Shown here in pieces: positions 17,516-25,511 of a stretch of 45,827 nt of DNA; the stretch's first letter is position 1, and each line of letters starts with the position of its first letter. The DNA is from Pseudomonadota bacterium (GTDB lineage: Bacteria > Pseudomonadota > Alphaproteobacteria > Sphingomonadales > Sphingomonadaceae): NCBI GenBank assembly GCA_963205265.1, contig CAUJJI010000141.1, forward strand, positions 1 through 45,827. The letters are read 5' to 3'. Below the pieces are notes generated by a model. That model had not been told where the DNA came from. It was given only the letters and a program-made list of their open reading frames with translations, and made no database searches. The translations under genes were made by a program, and so were the position numbers.

Positions 17516-19067
17516 CATCGCGACCATATCCCGCTCCTGGCGAATGGGGTGGAACGCGCTGTCGCCGGCATGGCGGCAAGCAGTGGTCCGGCTGGGCTGC
17601 GTCGAACTGGCGCTGTTCCTCCTGTTCTTCGGCGACTGGTCGGCCATGGCCGGGCAGTGGTGGAACAGTTCGACCTACAACCACGTGCTGCTTGTCCCGG
17701 CGATCATCGTCTGGCTGGTCCACCAGCGCATCGGCCAGCTGGTCCGCATCGCGCCGCAGAGCTGGTGGCCGGGCCTGCTGCTTGCCGCCGGGGCCGCGAT
17801 GCTGTGGATGATGGGCGTCTTCGCCGGGCTGGCGACGGCGCGGCAACTCGGCGCCGTGCTGCTGGCAGCGTCGGCCGTGCCGACTCTGCTGGGCCCGAGA
17901 GTCGGGGCAGGGCTGGTGTTTCCGCTGGGCTACATGCTGTTTCTCGTTCCCTTCGGGGACGAGCTGGTCCCGGCGCTGCAGATGATCACCGCCGCGATCA
18001 CCATCGCGCTTGTCCATGCGAGCGGTGTCAAGGCGGTGGTCGACGGCGTCTTCATCGCCACGCCCGCGGGCCTGTTCGAAGTGGCCGAGGCCTGTTCGGG
18101 CGTGAAGTTCCTGATCGCCATGCTGGCTTTCGGCGTGCTCGTCGCGAATGCCTGCTTCATCGACTGGCGGCGACGGGCGATCTTCCTTGCCGTGTGCATC
18201 GTCGTGCCGATCCTGGCCAACGGCGTGCGCGCCTGGGCGACGATTTTCGCCGCGCAGTACTTCGGGACCGCAGCCGCGACCGGCTTCGACCACATCGTCT
18301 ATGGCTGGTTCTTCTTCGCCCTCGTGCTGGCGCTGGTGCTGACCGCGGCCTGGCGCTTCTTCGATCGCCCCGCCGACGGCCAGGTCATCGATGCCGAAGC
18401 CATCGCCGCTTCTCCAACCCTGGCCCGGCTGGCCTCGCTGCAAGCCGGCGGCACCGCCGCCATTGCCAGCCTCGCCACGATCGTCCTCCTGGTCCTGGCC
18501 TGGACGCGGGCGGCGGAATCGCTTTCCGCCGAATTGCCCCGGCAGATCTTCCTGCCGCAAGTCGCGGGCTGGCAGCCTGTCGACTACAAGCCGCGCGTCT
18601 GGTGGGAACCGCGGGCAGGCGGAGCCGAGCATCGCCTGCTGGGCCGCTACGCCGACGGCTCGGGCCGCCAGGTCGACGTCTTCTTCGCGCTCTATGCCTC
18701 GCAAAGCGACGGCCGCGAGGCGGGAGGCTTCGGCGAGGGGGCGCTGCCGACCGGGGGCAGCTGGGCCTGGCTTTCGCCGGGACCGCCGGCCCCCGACGCC
18801 GACAGCGAGCGCCTGCTGGCGCAAGGCCGGGTCGAACGCCTGGCCCAGACCAGCTACCGCACCGGCGACCTGATGACCGGCAGCAATGCCAGGCTCAAGC
18901 TCGCCAACATGGTCGACCGGCTGCTGCTGCGCGAACGGCCGACGATGCTGCTCATCCTCTCTGCCGAGGAGCGCCCCGGCAAGCCGGCAGGCGAGGCGAT
19001 CGCTTCGTTCCGGCAATCGCTCGGTCCGCCCGATCGGTGGATGGACCGCATTGCCGGGCTGCGATAG
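17505..19067 (+). CDS. xrtA: Exosortase A fused to EpsI domain
   Basis: A 520-residue inner-membrane protein with about eight hydrophobic segments in residues 25-300 and a periplasmic EpsI-type domain in about 315-515. The exosortase catalytic residues are visible: Cys197 in EACSGVKF, Arg242 in NGVRAW and His263 in FDHIVYGW. Exosortases cut PEP-CTERM tails and are thought to pass the protein to an envelope anchor; EpsI is an accessory of exopolysaccharide production encoded separately in many species. The fused form accounts for the length. Starts inside the glycosyltransferase gene and is followed 11 bp later by the amidotransferase. Confidence 0.94.
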   Translation: MPPSIATISRSWRMGWNALSPAWRQAVVRLGCVELALFLLFFGDWSAMAGQWWNSSTYNHVLLVPAIIVWLVHQRIGQLVRIAPQSWWPGLLLAAGAAMLWMMGVFAGLATARQLGAVLLAASAVPTLLGPRVGAGLVFPLGYMLFLVPFGDELVPALQMITAAITIALVHASGVKAVVDGVFIATPAGLFEVAEACSGVKFLIAMLAFGVLVANACFIDWRRRAIFLAVCIVVPILANGVRAWATIFAAQYFGTAAATGFDHIVYGWFFFALVLALVLTAAWRFFDRPADGQVIDAEAIAASPTLARLASLQAGGTAAIASLATIVLLVLAWTRAAESLSAELPRQIFLPQVAGWQPVDYKPRVWWEPRAGGAEHRLLGRYADGSGRQVDVFFALYASQSDGREAGGFGEGALPTGGSWAWLSPGPPAPDADSERLLAQGRVERLAQTSYRTGDLMTGSNARLKLANMVDRLLLRERPTMLLILSAEERPGKPAGEAIASFRQSLGPPDRWMDRIAGLR

Positions 19068-19078
19068 AGCGCCGGCGA

Positions 19079-20971
19079 ATGTGCGGGATTGCGGGTATCT
19101 TTCATCTGACGACGCCCAAGCCGGTCGATCCGGCTCGGGTCGAGCGCATGTGCGACGCGATGGTCCACCGCGGGCCGGATGGGCATGGCGTCTGGACCGC
19201 CCCCGGCGTCGGGCTCGGCCATCGTCGCCTGTCGATCATCGACGTGGCGGGCTCGCCGCAGCCGATGGCCTCGGCCGACGGCAGGGTCATTCTCACTTTC
19301 AACGGCGAGATCTACAATTTCCGCGAATTGCGAGCGGAGCTGCAGGCAGCCGGTTTCAGCTTCCGCACCGAGGGCGACAGCGAAGTGATCATCGCCGCCT
19401 GGCAGCGCTGGGGGGTCGACTGCCTGACCAGGCTGCACGGCATGTTCGCATTCGCGATCTACGATCTCGATCAGCGCAGCCTTTTCCTCGCCCGTGACCG
19501 GCTGGGGGTCAAGCCGCTCTATCTTGCGCCGCTGAGCGACGGCAGCGTGATCTTCGGGTCCGAGCTGAAGGCCCTGACCGCGCATCCGCTGCTGCGCCGC
19601 GAAGCCGATCCGCTGGCGGTAGAAGACTACCTGACCTGGGGCTACGTGCCCGATGCGCGCTCGATCCTGAAGGGCGTTTCCAAGCTGCCGGCGGGGCACT
19701 ATCTGCTGCTTCGGACGGAGGCACCGCTACCGGCGCCGGTGCGCTGGTGGGACGTTTCCTTCACCGAGCGGCGCCGCGGCAGCGTTGCCGACCTGGAAGC
19801 CGAGCTGCTGCACCTGCTGCGCCAGGCGGTGACTTCGCGCATGGTCTCGGACGTGCCGCTCGGCGCCTTCCTCTCGGGCGGGGTGGACAGCTCGAGCGTC
19901 GTCGCCCTGATGGCCGAGGCCAGCGGTGACCCGGTCAAGACCTGCTCGATCGGCTTCGATGTCGCCGCGCTGGACGAAAGCGACTACGCCCGGCAGGTCG
20001 CGCAACGGTTCGCCACCGATCACCGGACCCGCGTCGTCTCCCCGGACGATTTCGACGCGGTGGATACGCTCGCCGGCATGTTCGACGAGCCCTTTGCCGA
20101 TGCCTCTGCCTTGCCGACCTGGCGAGTCTGCCAGCTGGCGCGCGAGACGGTGACCGTGGCGCTTTCGGGCGACGGCGCGGACGAGGCGCTGGCCGGCTAT
20201 CGCCGCCATGTCTTCCAGCACGGCGAAGACCGGTTGCGCGGCCTGGTGCCCTCGGCGATCCGCAGGCCGCTGTTCGGGGCGCTTGGGGCGATCTATCCCA
20301 AGGCCGACTGGGCGCCGCGTCCGTTGCGGGCGAAGACGACTTTCCTGTCGCTCGCCGGCAGCAGCGAGGCGGGCTATGCCCGCGCTCTGGCGGTCACTCC
20401 TCCCGAGCTGCGCGACAGGCTGTATTCGCCGGACTTCGCACGGCTGCGCGGCGACTACCGGGCGGAGGAGGCGCTGGAACGCCTCATGCGCGAGGCACCG
20501 GCCCGCTCGGGCCTGGATCGCGCGCAATATGCCGATCTCAAGTTCTGGCTGCCCGGCGACATCCTGACCAAGGTGGATCGCACGAGCATGGCGGTCAGCC
20601 TGGAAGCGCGCGAGCCGCTGCTCGACCACCGGCTGATCGAGTTCGCCGCCAGCCTCCCCGAGGCCATGCGAATCCGCAAGGGCCAGGGCAAGTGGCTGAT
20701 GAAGCGGACGATGCGGCGCTACCTGCCCGACGACATCCTCTATCGACCCAAGCAGGGCTTCGTCACCCCGATCGCCCAGTGGTTCCGCGGCCCGCTGGCG
20801 GGAAGCGCCCGCTCGATCGGCGAGAGCGCGGCGCTGGCCCGAACCGGTTGGTTCGACGGCAAGCGCCTGAATGCGCTGGCGGCGGCGCATATCTCCGGGG
20901 TCTCCGATCACTCGCGGCTGCTGTGGCAGCTGCTGATGCTGGACCGTTCGCTGTCGCGATTGGGGATTTGA
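19079..20971 (+). CDS. Asparagine-synthetase-type amidotransferase, XrtA system
   Basis: A 630-residue class II glutamine amidotransferase. The mature N terminus MCGIAG exposes Cys2 as glutaminase nucleophile; the GATase domain covers about 1-215 with RGPDG and FNGEIYNF. The synthetase domain carries the PPi-loop LSGGVDSSS (Ser266), SGDGADEALAGY and KVDRTSMAVSLEAREPLLD. It belongs to the exosortase-associated amidotransferase 1 family rather than housekeeping AsnB, judging by position as last gene of the operon. Probably amidates a carboxylate such as a uronic acid or aminoacyl substituent of the polymer; that is inference. Confidence 0.92.
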   Translation: MCGIAGIFHLTTPKPVDPARVERMCDAMVHRGPDGHGVWTAPGVGLGHRRLSIIDVAGSPQPMASADGRVILTFNGEIYNFRELRAELQAAGFSFRTEGDSEVIIAAWQRWGVDCLTRLHGMFAFAIYDLDQRSLFLARDRLGVKPLYLAPLSDGSVIFGSELKALTAHPLLRREADPLAVEDYLTWGYVPDARSILKGVSKLPAGHYLLLRTEAPLPAPVRWWDVSFTERRRGSVADLEAELLHLLRQAVTSRMVSDVPLGAFLSGGVDSSSVVALMAEASGDPVKTCSIGFDVAALDESDYARQVAQRFATDHRTRVVSPDDFDAVDTLAGMFDEPFADASALPTWRVCQLARETVTVALSGDGADEALAGYRRHVFQHGEDRLRGLVPSAIRRPLFGALGAIYPKADWAPRPLRAKTTFLSLAGSSEAGYARALAVTPPELRDRLYSPDFARLRGDYRAEEALERLMREAPARSGLDRAQYADLKFWLPGDILTKVDRTSMAVSLEAREPLLDHRLIEFAASLPEAMRIRKGQGKWLMKRTMRRYLPDDILYRPKQGFVTPIAQWFRGPLAGSARSIGESAALARTGWFDGKRLNALAAAHISGVSDHSRLLWQLLMLDRSLSRLGI

Positions 20972-21008
20972 AGGGGGAGGGGGGAGAGGCGCCTTTCGCC
21001 CCCCGTTG

Positions 21009-21089
21009 CCCCGGACTCGACCCGGGACCGCTGGCCTCATCGATCGAACGTCCGGCCCGGATCACAGCGGTCCCGGGTCAAGCCCGGGA
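21009..21089. repeat. Inverted pair of GTCCCGGG-type palindromes
   Basis: Two palindromes (about 21009-21028 and 21071-21089) in the same arrangement as at 7849-7931, including the shared GGACCGCTGG flank. It lies between the convergent ends of the amidotransferase and zapE genes and may act as a bidirectional terminator. A separate G6/C6 stem (about 20980-21004) lies just before it. Confidence 0.75.
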
Positions 21090-21113
21090 CGACGAAGGGC
21101 TCGGGACGACCTG

Positions 21114-22226
21114 CTATTCCTCGCCATGCCCCAGTGCGAGATAGTCCTCGCTCTGCATCTCGTTCAGCCGGCTGATCGTGCGTTCGAATTCGAAACGGCC
21201 GTCGCCGGCATCGTACAGCTCTTCGGGATCGGCATCGGCCGTCGCCAGCAGCTTGACCTTGTGCTCGTACAGCGCGTCGATCAGCGTGACGAAGCGAGCC
21301 GCCTCGTTGCGGTTCTCCGGGCCCATGCGCGGAATGCCGACGAGGATGACGGTGTGGAAGGTCTGCGCGATCGCCAGGTAGTCGGGCGCGCCGCGCGCTT
21401 CGGCGCAGAGCCGCTTGAAGCTGAATACGGCAACGCCCTTGAGGCATTTCGGCACGAACAGCTTTCGCCCCCCGACGTCGAGCTCGCCCGAAGGGACATG
21501 GGCGGCGTCTTCGGGAGCGTAGTCGGTCAGGCGGAAGAAGGCTTCGCGGACCTGGTCCGTGGCTTCCCCGCCCAGCGGCGTGTGCCAGGTCGCCATGCCG
21601 CCCAGGCGCTGCAGGCGATAGTCGACCGGCCCGTTCAGCGTCAGCACGTCCAGCTCGCGCTCGATCAATGCAATGAAGGGGAGGAAATGCTCGCGGTTCA
21701 ATCCGTCCTTGTAGAGCTCGGTCGGCGCACGGTTCGAAGTCGTGACGACGGTGACCCCCTCGTCGAGGATCAGCGCGGTGAACAGCCGGCTCATGATCAT
21801 GGCATCGGCCGAATTGTTGACCACCATCTCGTCGAAGGCAAGGCACTGGAGGTCCCGTGCCAGCGTGGCGGCGACCGGGGGGATCGGGTCGCCTTGCTCC
21901 TTCTTGCGCTCTTCGCGGAGCAGCGCATGCACTTCCAGCATGAAGGCATGGAAATGCACCCGGCGCTTTTCGGTAATCTTGAGCGTCTCGTGGAACAGGT
22001 CCATCAGCATCGACTTGCCGCGGCCGACCCCGCCCCAGAGGTAGATGCCGCGCGGCTGCTCGCGCTTCTTGCGGAACAGCTTGTCCAGCAGGCCGCCGCT
22101 GCTCTGCGCCCGCTCCAGCTCGCGCTGCAACAGCTCGAGCCGCTCGGCCGCGGCGGCCTGCTCGGCATCGGGACGCAGCTCGCCCGAAGCGACCATCGCC
22201 TCGTAGCGGGACAGCAGGTTGGTCAT
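21114..22226 (-). CDS. zapE: Cell division protein ZapE (AFG1-like ATPase)
   Basis: A 370-residue P-loop ATPase of the AFG1/ZapE family, linked in E. coli to Z-ring constriction and in mitochondria to protein quality control. Walker A GGVGRGKSM at 65-73; VHFHAFMLEVH, FDEMVVNNSADAMIMSRLF (Walker B region) and TSNRAPTELYKDGLNREHFLPFI are family hallmarks. The ATG overlaps the thioesterase stop by 4 bp. Third gene of the sdhB unit. Confidence 0.92.
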   Translation of the reverse strand: MTNLLSRYEAMVASGELRPDAEQAAAAERLELLQRELERAQSSGGLLDKLFRKKREQPRGIYLWGGVGRGKSMLMDLFHETLKITEKRRVHFHAFMLEVHALLREERKKEQGDPIPPVAATLARDLQCLAFDEMVVNNSADAMIMSRLFTALILDEGVTVVTTSNRAPTELYKDGLNREHFLPFIALIERELDVLTLNGPVDYRLQRLGGMATWHTPLGGEATDQVREAFFRLTDYAPEDAAHVPSGELDVGGRKLFVPKCLKGVAVFSFKRLCAEARGAPDYLAIAQTFHTVILVGIPRMGPENRNEAARFVTLIDALYEHKVKLLATADADPEELYDAGDGRFEFERTISRLNEMQSEDYLALGHGEE

Positions 22227-22693
22227 TTCCCGGCCGAGGGCTTGCGGATCGTGGCGGTGAAGGAGGCGATGCGATCGTCGCCTTGCACCACGAGGCCGCG
22301 CAGGAAGCCCAGGCGATGGGTTTCGCGCAGCAGTTCCACCACCGCATCGAGCGGCCGCGCCGGATCGCCGGCGCCGATGAATTGGGTGGTGAGATCGACC
22401 GTCACCGAGCGGCCCGCGTCGATTCCGCGCAGCACGTACATCGCCGCGAACAGCGAGACGTCGATCAGTGCCAGGGTGACCGCGCCATGCACCTTTCCTG
22501 CGGAATTGGTGTGCAGCGGGTCTTGGGGGACAAGACGCATCCGGCAGTGGTCGGCGCCTTCCGCCCGCACGATCTGCTTGCCGAGCACCGCCTCGTTGTA
22601 GCGCGTCGCGTCGGCAAGCCGCCAGCGCTGCCAGCCCGGATTGTCCGGGTCGGGTTCGATGACGAAATTGCTAAGCGAAGCCTGCTCGGCCAC
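22223..22693 (-). CDS. PaaI-family hotdog thioesterase
   Basis: A 156-residue hotdog protein. HTNSAGKVHGAVTLALIDVSLF holds the usual HG-A-x-x-x-x-x-D helix-start motif, and SVTVDLTTQFIGAGDPARPLDA is the conserved second strand pair. Likely hydrolyses an acyl-CoA or aryl-CoA; substrate not readable. Sixteen bp after sdhB and overlapping zapE by 4 bp, so co-transcribed with both. Confidence 0.88.
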   Translation of the reverse strand: MAEQASLSNFVIEPDPDNPGWQRWRLADATRYNEAVLGKQIVRAEGADHCRMRLVPQDPLHTNSAGKVHGAVTLALIDVSLFAAMYVLRGIDAGRSVTVDLTTQFIGAGDPARPLDAVVELLRETHRLGFLRGLVVQGDDRIASFTATIRKPSAGK

Positions 22694-22709
22694 GGCGGCT
22701 CAGCCGTTC

Positions 22710-23492
22710 CTAGACGTGCCGCTCTGCCTGCATCTTCTTGATTTCGGCAATCGCGCGCGCCGGCGACAGGCCCTTTGGGCAGACGTTGGCGCAGTTCATG
22801 ATCGTGTGGCAGCGATAGAGGCGGAACGGATCCTCCAGCTCGTCGAGCCGTTCGCCGGTCATCTCGTCGCGGCTGTCGGCCAGCCAGCGGTAGGCCTGGA
22901 GCAGGATCGCGGGACCGAGGAACTTGTCGGAATTCCACCAGTAGCTGGGGCACGAGGTCGAGCAGCAGGCGCACAGGATGCATTCGTACAGCCCGTCGAG
23001 CTTCTCGCGCTGCTCGGGGCTTTGCAGGCGTTCCTTGCCCGACGGCGTGGTCGAGACCGTCTGCAGCCAGGGCCGGATCGAGGCGTACTGCGCGTAGAAA
23101 TGCGTGAAGTCGGGGACGAGGTCCTTGATCACTTCCATGTGCGGCAGCGGGGTGATGCGGATGTCGCCTTTCAGGTCCTCGATCGCGGTGGTGCAGGCGA
23201 GGCCGTTGCGGCCGTTCATGTTCATCGCGCAAGACCCGCAGATGCCCTCGCGGCACGACCGCCGGAAGGTCAGCGTGGGGTCCTGCTCGCTCTTCATCTT
23301 GATCAGCGCGTCGAGCACCATCGGGCCGCAGGTGTCGAGATCGATCTCGAACGTGTCGTAGCGCGGGTTCTCGCCGGAATCGGGATCGTAGCGATAGACG
23401 GTGAACTTCTTCACCCGAGCGGCGCCATCGGCCCGGAAGTGGTTGCCCTTCTTGCTGATGACACTGTTCTTGGGGAGTGCAAAGGTCGCCAT
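22710..23492 (-). CDS. sdhB: Succinate dehydrogenase iron-sulfur subunit
   Basis: Electron-transfer subunit of complex II, 260 residues. The [2Fe-2S] ligands are C80, C85, C88 and C100 (CREGICGSC). The C-terminal ferredoxin domain has C171-I-L-C-A-C-C177 with C181, C228, C234 and C238 for the [4Fe-4S] and [3Fe-4S] clusters. Lengths and motifs match SdhB rather than FrdB. sdhA, sdhC and sdhD are not beside it: upstream is a divergent cupin gene. A putative promoter lies about 50 bp before the ATG. Confidence 0.97.
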   Translation of the reverse strand: MATFALPKNSVISKKGNHFRADGAARVKKFTVYRYDPDSGENPRYDTFEIDLDTCGPMVLDALIKMKSEQDPTLTFRRSCREGICGSCAMNMNGRNGLACTTAIEDLKGDIRITPLPHMEVIKDLVPDFTHFYAQYASIRPWLQTVSTTPSGKERLQSPEQREKLDGLYECILCACCSTSCPSYWWNSDKFLGPAILLQAYRWLADSRDEMTGERLDELEDPFRLYRCHTIMNCANVCPKGLSPARAIAEIKKMQAERHV

Positions 23493-23540
23493 TAAGTTCG
23501 TCCCGTTGGATGCAGCCGCAAGCGGCCCGGTCTTGCGCCC

Positions 23541-23568
23541 TCTCTAGCGATTCGCGCGGTCAGGGCAA
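23541..23568 (-). promoter_or_regulatory. Putative sdhB promoter
   Basis: On the minus strand TTGCCC (23568-23563) and TAGAGA (23546-23541) are separated by 16 bp, giving a start of transcription about 40 bp before the sdhB ATG. The hexamers are imperfect, so this is a weak prediction. The remaining bases of the 225-bp sdhB-cupin interval hold no gene that I can see. Confidence 0.3.
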
Positions 23569-23717
23569 GCCTTGCGACGCTGCCCCGTCGGGCAAGGTTG
23601 TGGGGCGCGCCGTCGCTGCATCCAGCCATCGCCCGTCGCCCCGGTCCTTCGGCCTTTGCCCTTGCCAGCATGCCGCCTTGGATGAGACCATGGCAAGAAG
23701 GGACAGAGGAGAACGCC

Positions 23718-24107
23718 ATGGCCGGGAGAGGTCACAGGGACATTTTCGCCAAGGATATCGCCTGGGGAAGGGGGACGTCGGACGGGATCCGCTATGCCCG
23801 CTTCCTGATGGATGAGGACGATACTTCGTCGCCGCTGGTCATCCTCACCGAATTCCAGCCGGGCGAAGTCGTGGAGCCGCACACCCACGGCACCAACTAC
23901 TTCGAATATGTCGTCTCGGGCGAGCAGACCGTGGGCAAGACCCGCTTCGGCCCCGGCGACGTCCGCTTCGCCAAGGCCGGGACCGGCTACGGCCCGATCA
24001 CCATCGGACCCGACGGATGCACGGTGGTGATCGTCTTCCAGCAGGCGACCGGGGCGAACACCATCCCGCTGGGCAAGGCCAGCAAGGCCGTAGCGGCCGG
24101 CAGCTAG
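23718..24107 (+). CDS. Cupin-domain protein
   Basis: A 129-residue single-domain cupin. Metal-binding motif 1 is visible in EVVEPHTHGTNYFEYVVSGEQTV (two His and a Glu), and motif 2 is weaker around FGPGDVRFAKAGTGYGPITIG. GAGGAG is 7 bases before the ATG. It may be a small dioxygenase, isomerase or sensor; nothing identifies the ligand. It lies 183 bp ahead of the SDR-cupin-molybdoenzyme unit, on the same strand, and may belong to the same pathway. Confidence 0.85.
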   Translation: MAGRGHRDIFAKDIAWGRGTSDGIRYARFLMDEDDTSSPLVILTEFQPGEVVEPHTHGTNYFEYVVSGEQTVGKTRFGPGDVRFAKAGTGYGPITIGPDGCTVVIVFQQATGANTIPLGKASKAVAAGS

Positions 24108-24290
24108 GCGGCGCTGTAGCCTGCGATCGTTCGCCCGATCGGTTCGATGGCGATCCGTTCGTCCTGCGTCGTGGACCTCTCCCCCGCGCCGACATCCCTC
24201 CGGCGATGGCCGCCGGCGATTCCCCGCTTGCCCCCCGGTGGCCCCGGTGCTTGCATGCGGCCGGCATGAACTAGGGAGAGGTCGAGTTCC

Positions 24291-25043
24291 ATGGGAGATT
24301 GGTCGGGCAAGACCGCGGTGGTCACCGGCGGCGGCCGGGGCTTCGGCAAGGCGTTCGGCGCTGCGCTGGCGGCCGAGGGCGCGCACGCCGTGCTGGTCGA
24401 TATCGACGGCGCGGTGGCCGAAGCGGCGGCTGCGGAAATCAGGGCGGCCGGCGGCGCGGCGACGGGACTGGGCGGCGACGTCACCGACGAAGCGCGGATG
24501 AACGAAGTCATGGCCCAGGCCGCCGCGGTCGCCGGCGGGATCGACTTCCTCATCAACAATGCCGGGCTGCACAGCGACGAATATGGCCAGCCGATCTTCA
24601 AGATGGGGCTCGCCAAGGTCAGGCGGCTGTTCGAAGTGAACGTCATGGGCGTGGTCTGCTGCACGCTTGCCGCCGTGCCGCACATGCGGGGCCGGCCGGG
24701 CGCGAGCGTAGTCAATATCTCCTCCTCGGCGGCGCACATGCACGGCTCGGCCTACGGCGACAGCAAGCTGGCGGTAGCTGGGCTGACGATCACCTTCGCG
24801 CGCGAGCTGGCGCCCGACGGCATCCGCGTCAACGCGATCTCGCCCGGCCTGATGCTGACCGAGACCATCGCCGCCGAGCTGCCGCCCGAAACGAAGGCGC
24901 GAGTCAAGGCGATGCAATTGCTGGCGGAAGACGGCAAGGAAGGGCACATTGTCGATGCGATGATGTTCCTGACCTCGTCGAAGGCAGCATTCATCACCGG
25001 CGAGACGCTTCGCGTCACCGGCGGCATGGCAGCGGGAGTTTAA
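24291..25043 (+). CDS. Short-chain dehydrogenase/reductase
   Basis: A 250-residue classical SDR that oxidises or reduces an alcohol/ketone with NAD(P). Cofactor motif TGGGRGFG at 12-19, NNAG at 89-92, catalytic Ser in ISSSAA (about 144-146), Tyr155 and Lys159 in YGDSK. Asp37 after the second strand (VLVDID) favours NAD(H). GGGAGAGG precedes the ATG. Its TAA shares bases with the following cupin ATG (TAATG), so the two are coupled. Confidence 0.92.
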   Translation: MGDWSGKTAVVTGGGRGFGKAFGAALAAEGAHAVLVDIDGAVAEAAAAEIRAAGGAATGLGGDVTDEARMNEVMAQAAAVAGGIDFLINNAGLHSDEYGQPIFKMGLAKVRRLFEVNVMGVVCCTLAAVPHMRGRPGASVVNISSSAAHMHGSAYGDSKLAVAGLTITFARELAPDGIRVNAISPGLMLTETIAAELPPETKARVKAMQLLAEDGKEGHIVDAMMFLTSSKAAFITGETLRVTGGMAAGV

Positions 25044-25501
25044 TGGCGGTGCTCAAGGGAGATATCAGTCGGGAACGGATGCGCAGCGGCGACAGCGCCT
25101 ATCCGCCGCCGCACAGCGAGAAGGTCAAGGGGCGCAAGACCTGGCCGCTGACCAGCCAGTGGAAGCTCACCCAGTTCGGCGTCAACCGGGTCGAGCTGCC
25201 GCCCGGCGCCTGGTCGACCAACCGCCACTGGCACCGCACCAACGACGAACTGGTGATCGTGATCTCGGGCGAGCTGACGCTGGTCACCGACGAGGGCGAG
25301 GAAGTGCTGCGCGCCGGCGACTGCGTCGGCTTCAAGGCCGGGGTGCCGAACCCCCATCATCTCCAGAACCGCAGCGACGAGGTCGCCGTCTACTACGACG
25401 TCGGCGGCCGCGACCCCTGGGACGTCTCGACCTTCCCCGACATCGGCCTCGAGGCGCGCAGCCACATGGAGATCCGCTTCAAAGAAATCGGCAAGGCCTA
25501 G
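25043..25501 (+). CDS. Cupin-domain protein (second)
   Basis: A 152-residue cupin. Motif 1 is NRHWHRTNDELVIVISGELTLV, with two His and a Glu for metal binding; motif 2 is AGDCVGFKAGVPNPHHLQN. The C terminus resembles cupins found with quercetinase-like and transcription-associated members; function open. Coupled to the SDR (TAATG) and 10 bp ahead of the molybdoenzyme gene, so the three act together. Confidence 0.88.
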   Translation: MAVLKGDISRERMRSGDSAYPPPHSEKVKGRKTWPLTSQWKLTQFGVNRVELPPGAWSTNRHWHRTNDELVIVISGELTLVTDEGEEVLRAGDCVGFKAGVPNPHHLQNRSDEVAVYYDVGGRDPWDVSTFPDIGLEARSHMEIRFKEIGKA

Positions 25502-25511
25502 GGCCGGGGCA

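Noticed and set aside
23493..24290. tRNA or small RNA genes in intergenic gaps, here and in the other gaps
   Set aside because: No cloverleaf with a T-loop consensus and acceptor stem was found by eye.
24108..24290. Terminator between the first cupin and the SDR gene
   Set aside because: Only short GC-rich partial complementarity is visible, with no convincing stem and T tract.
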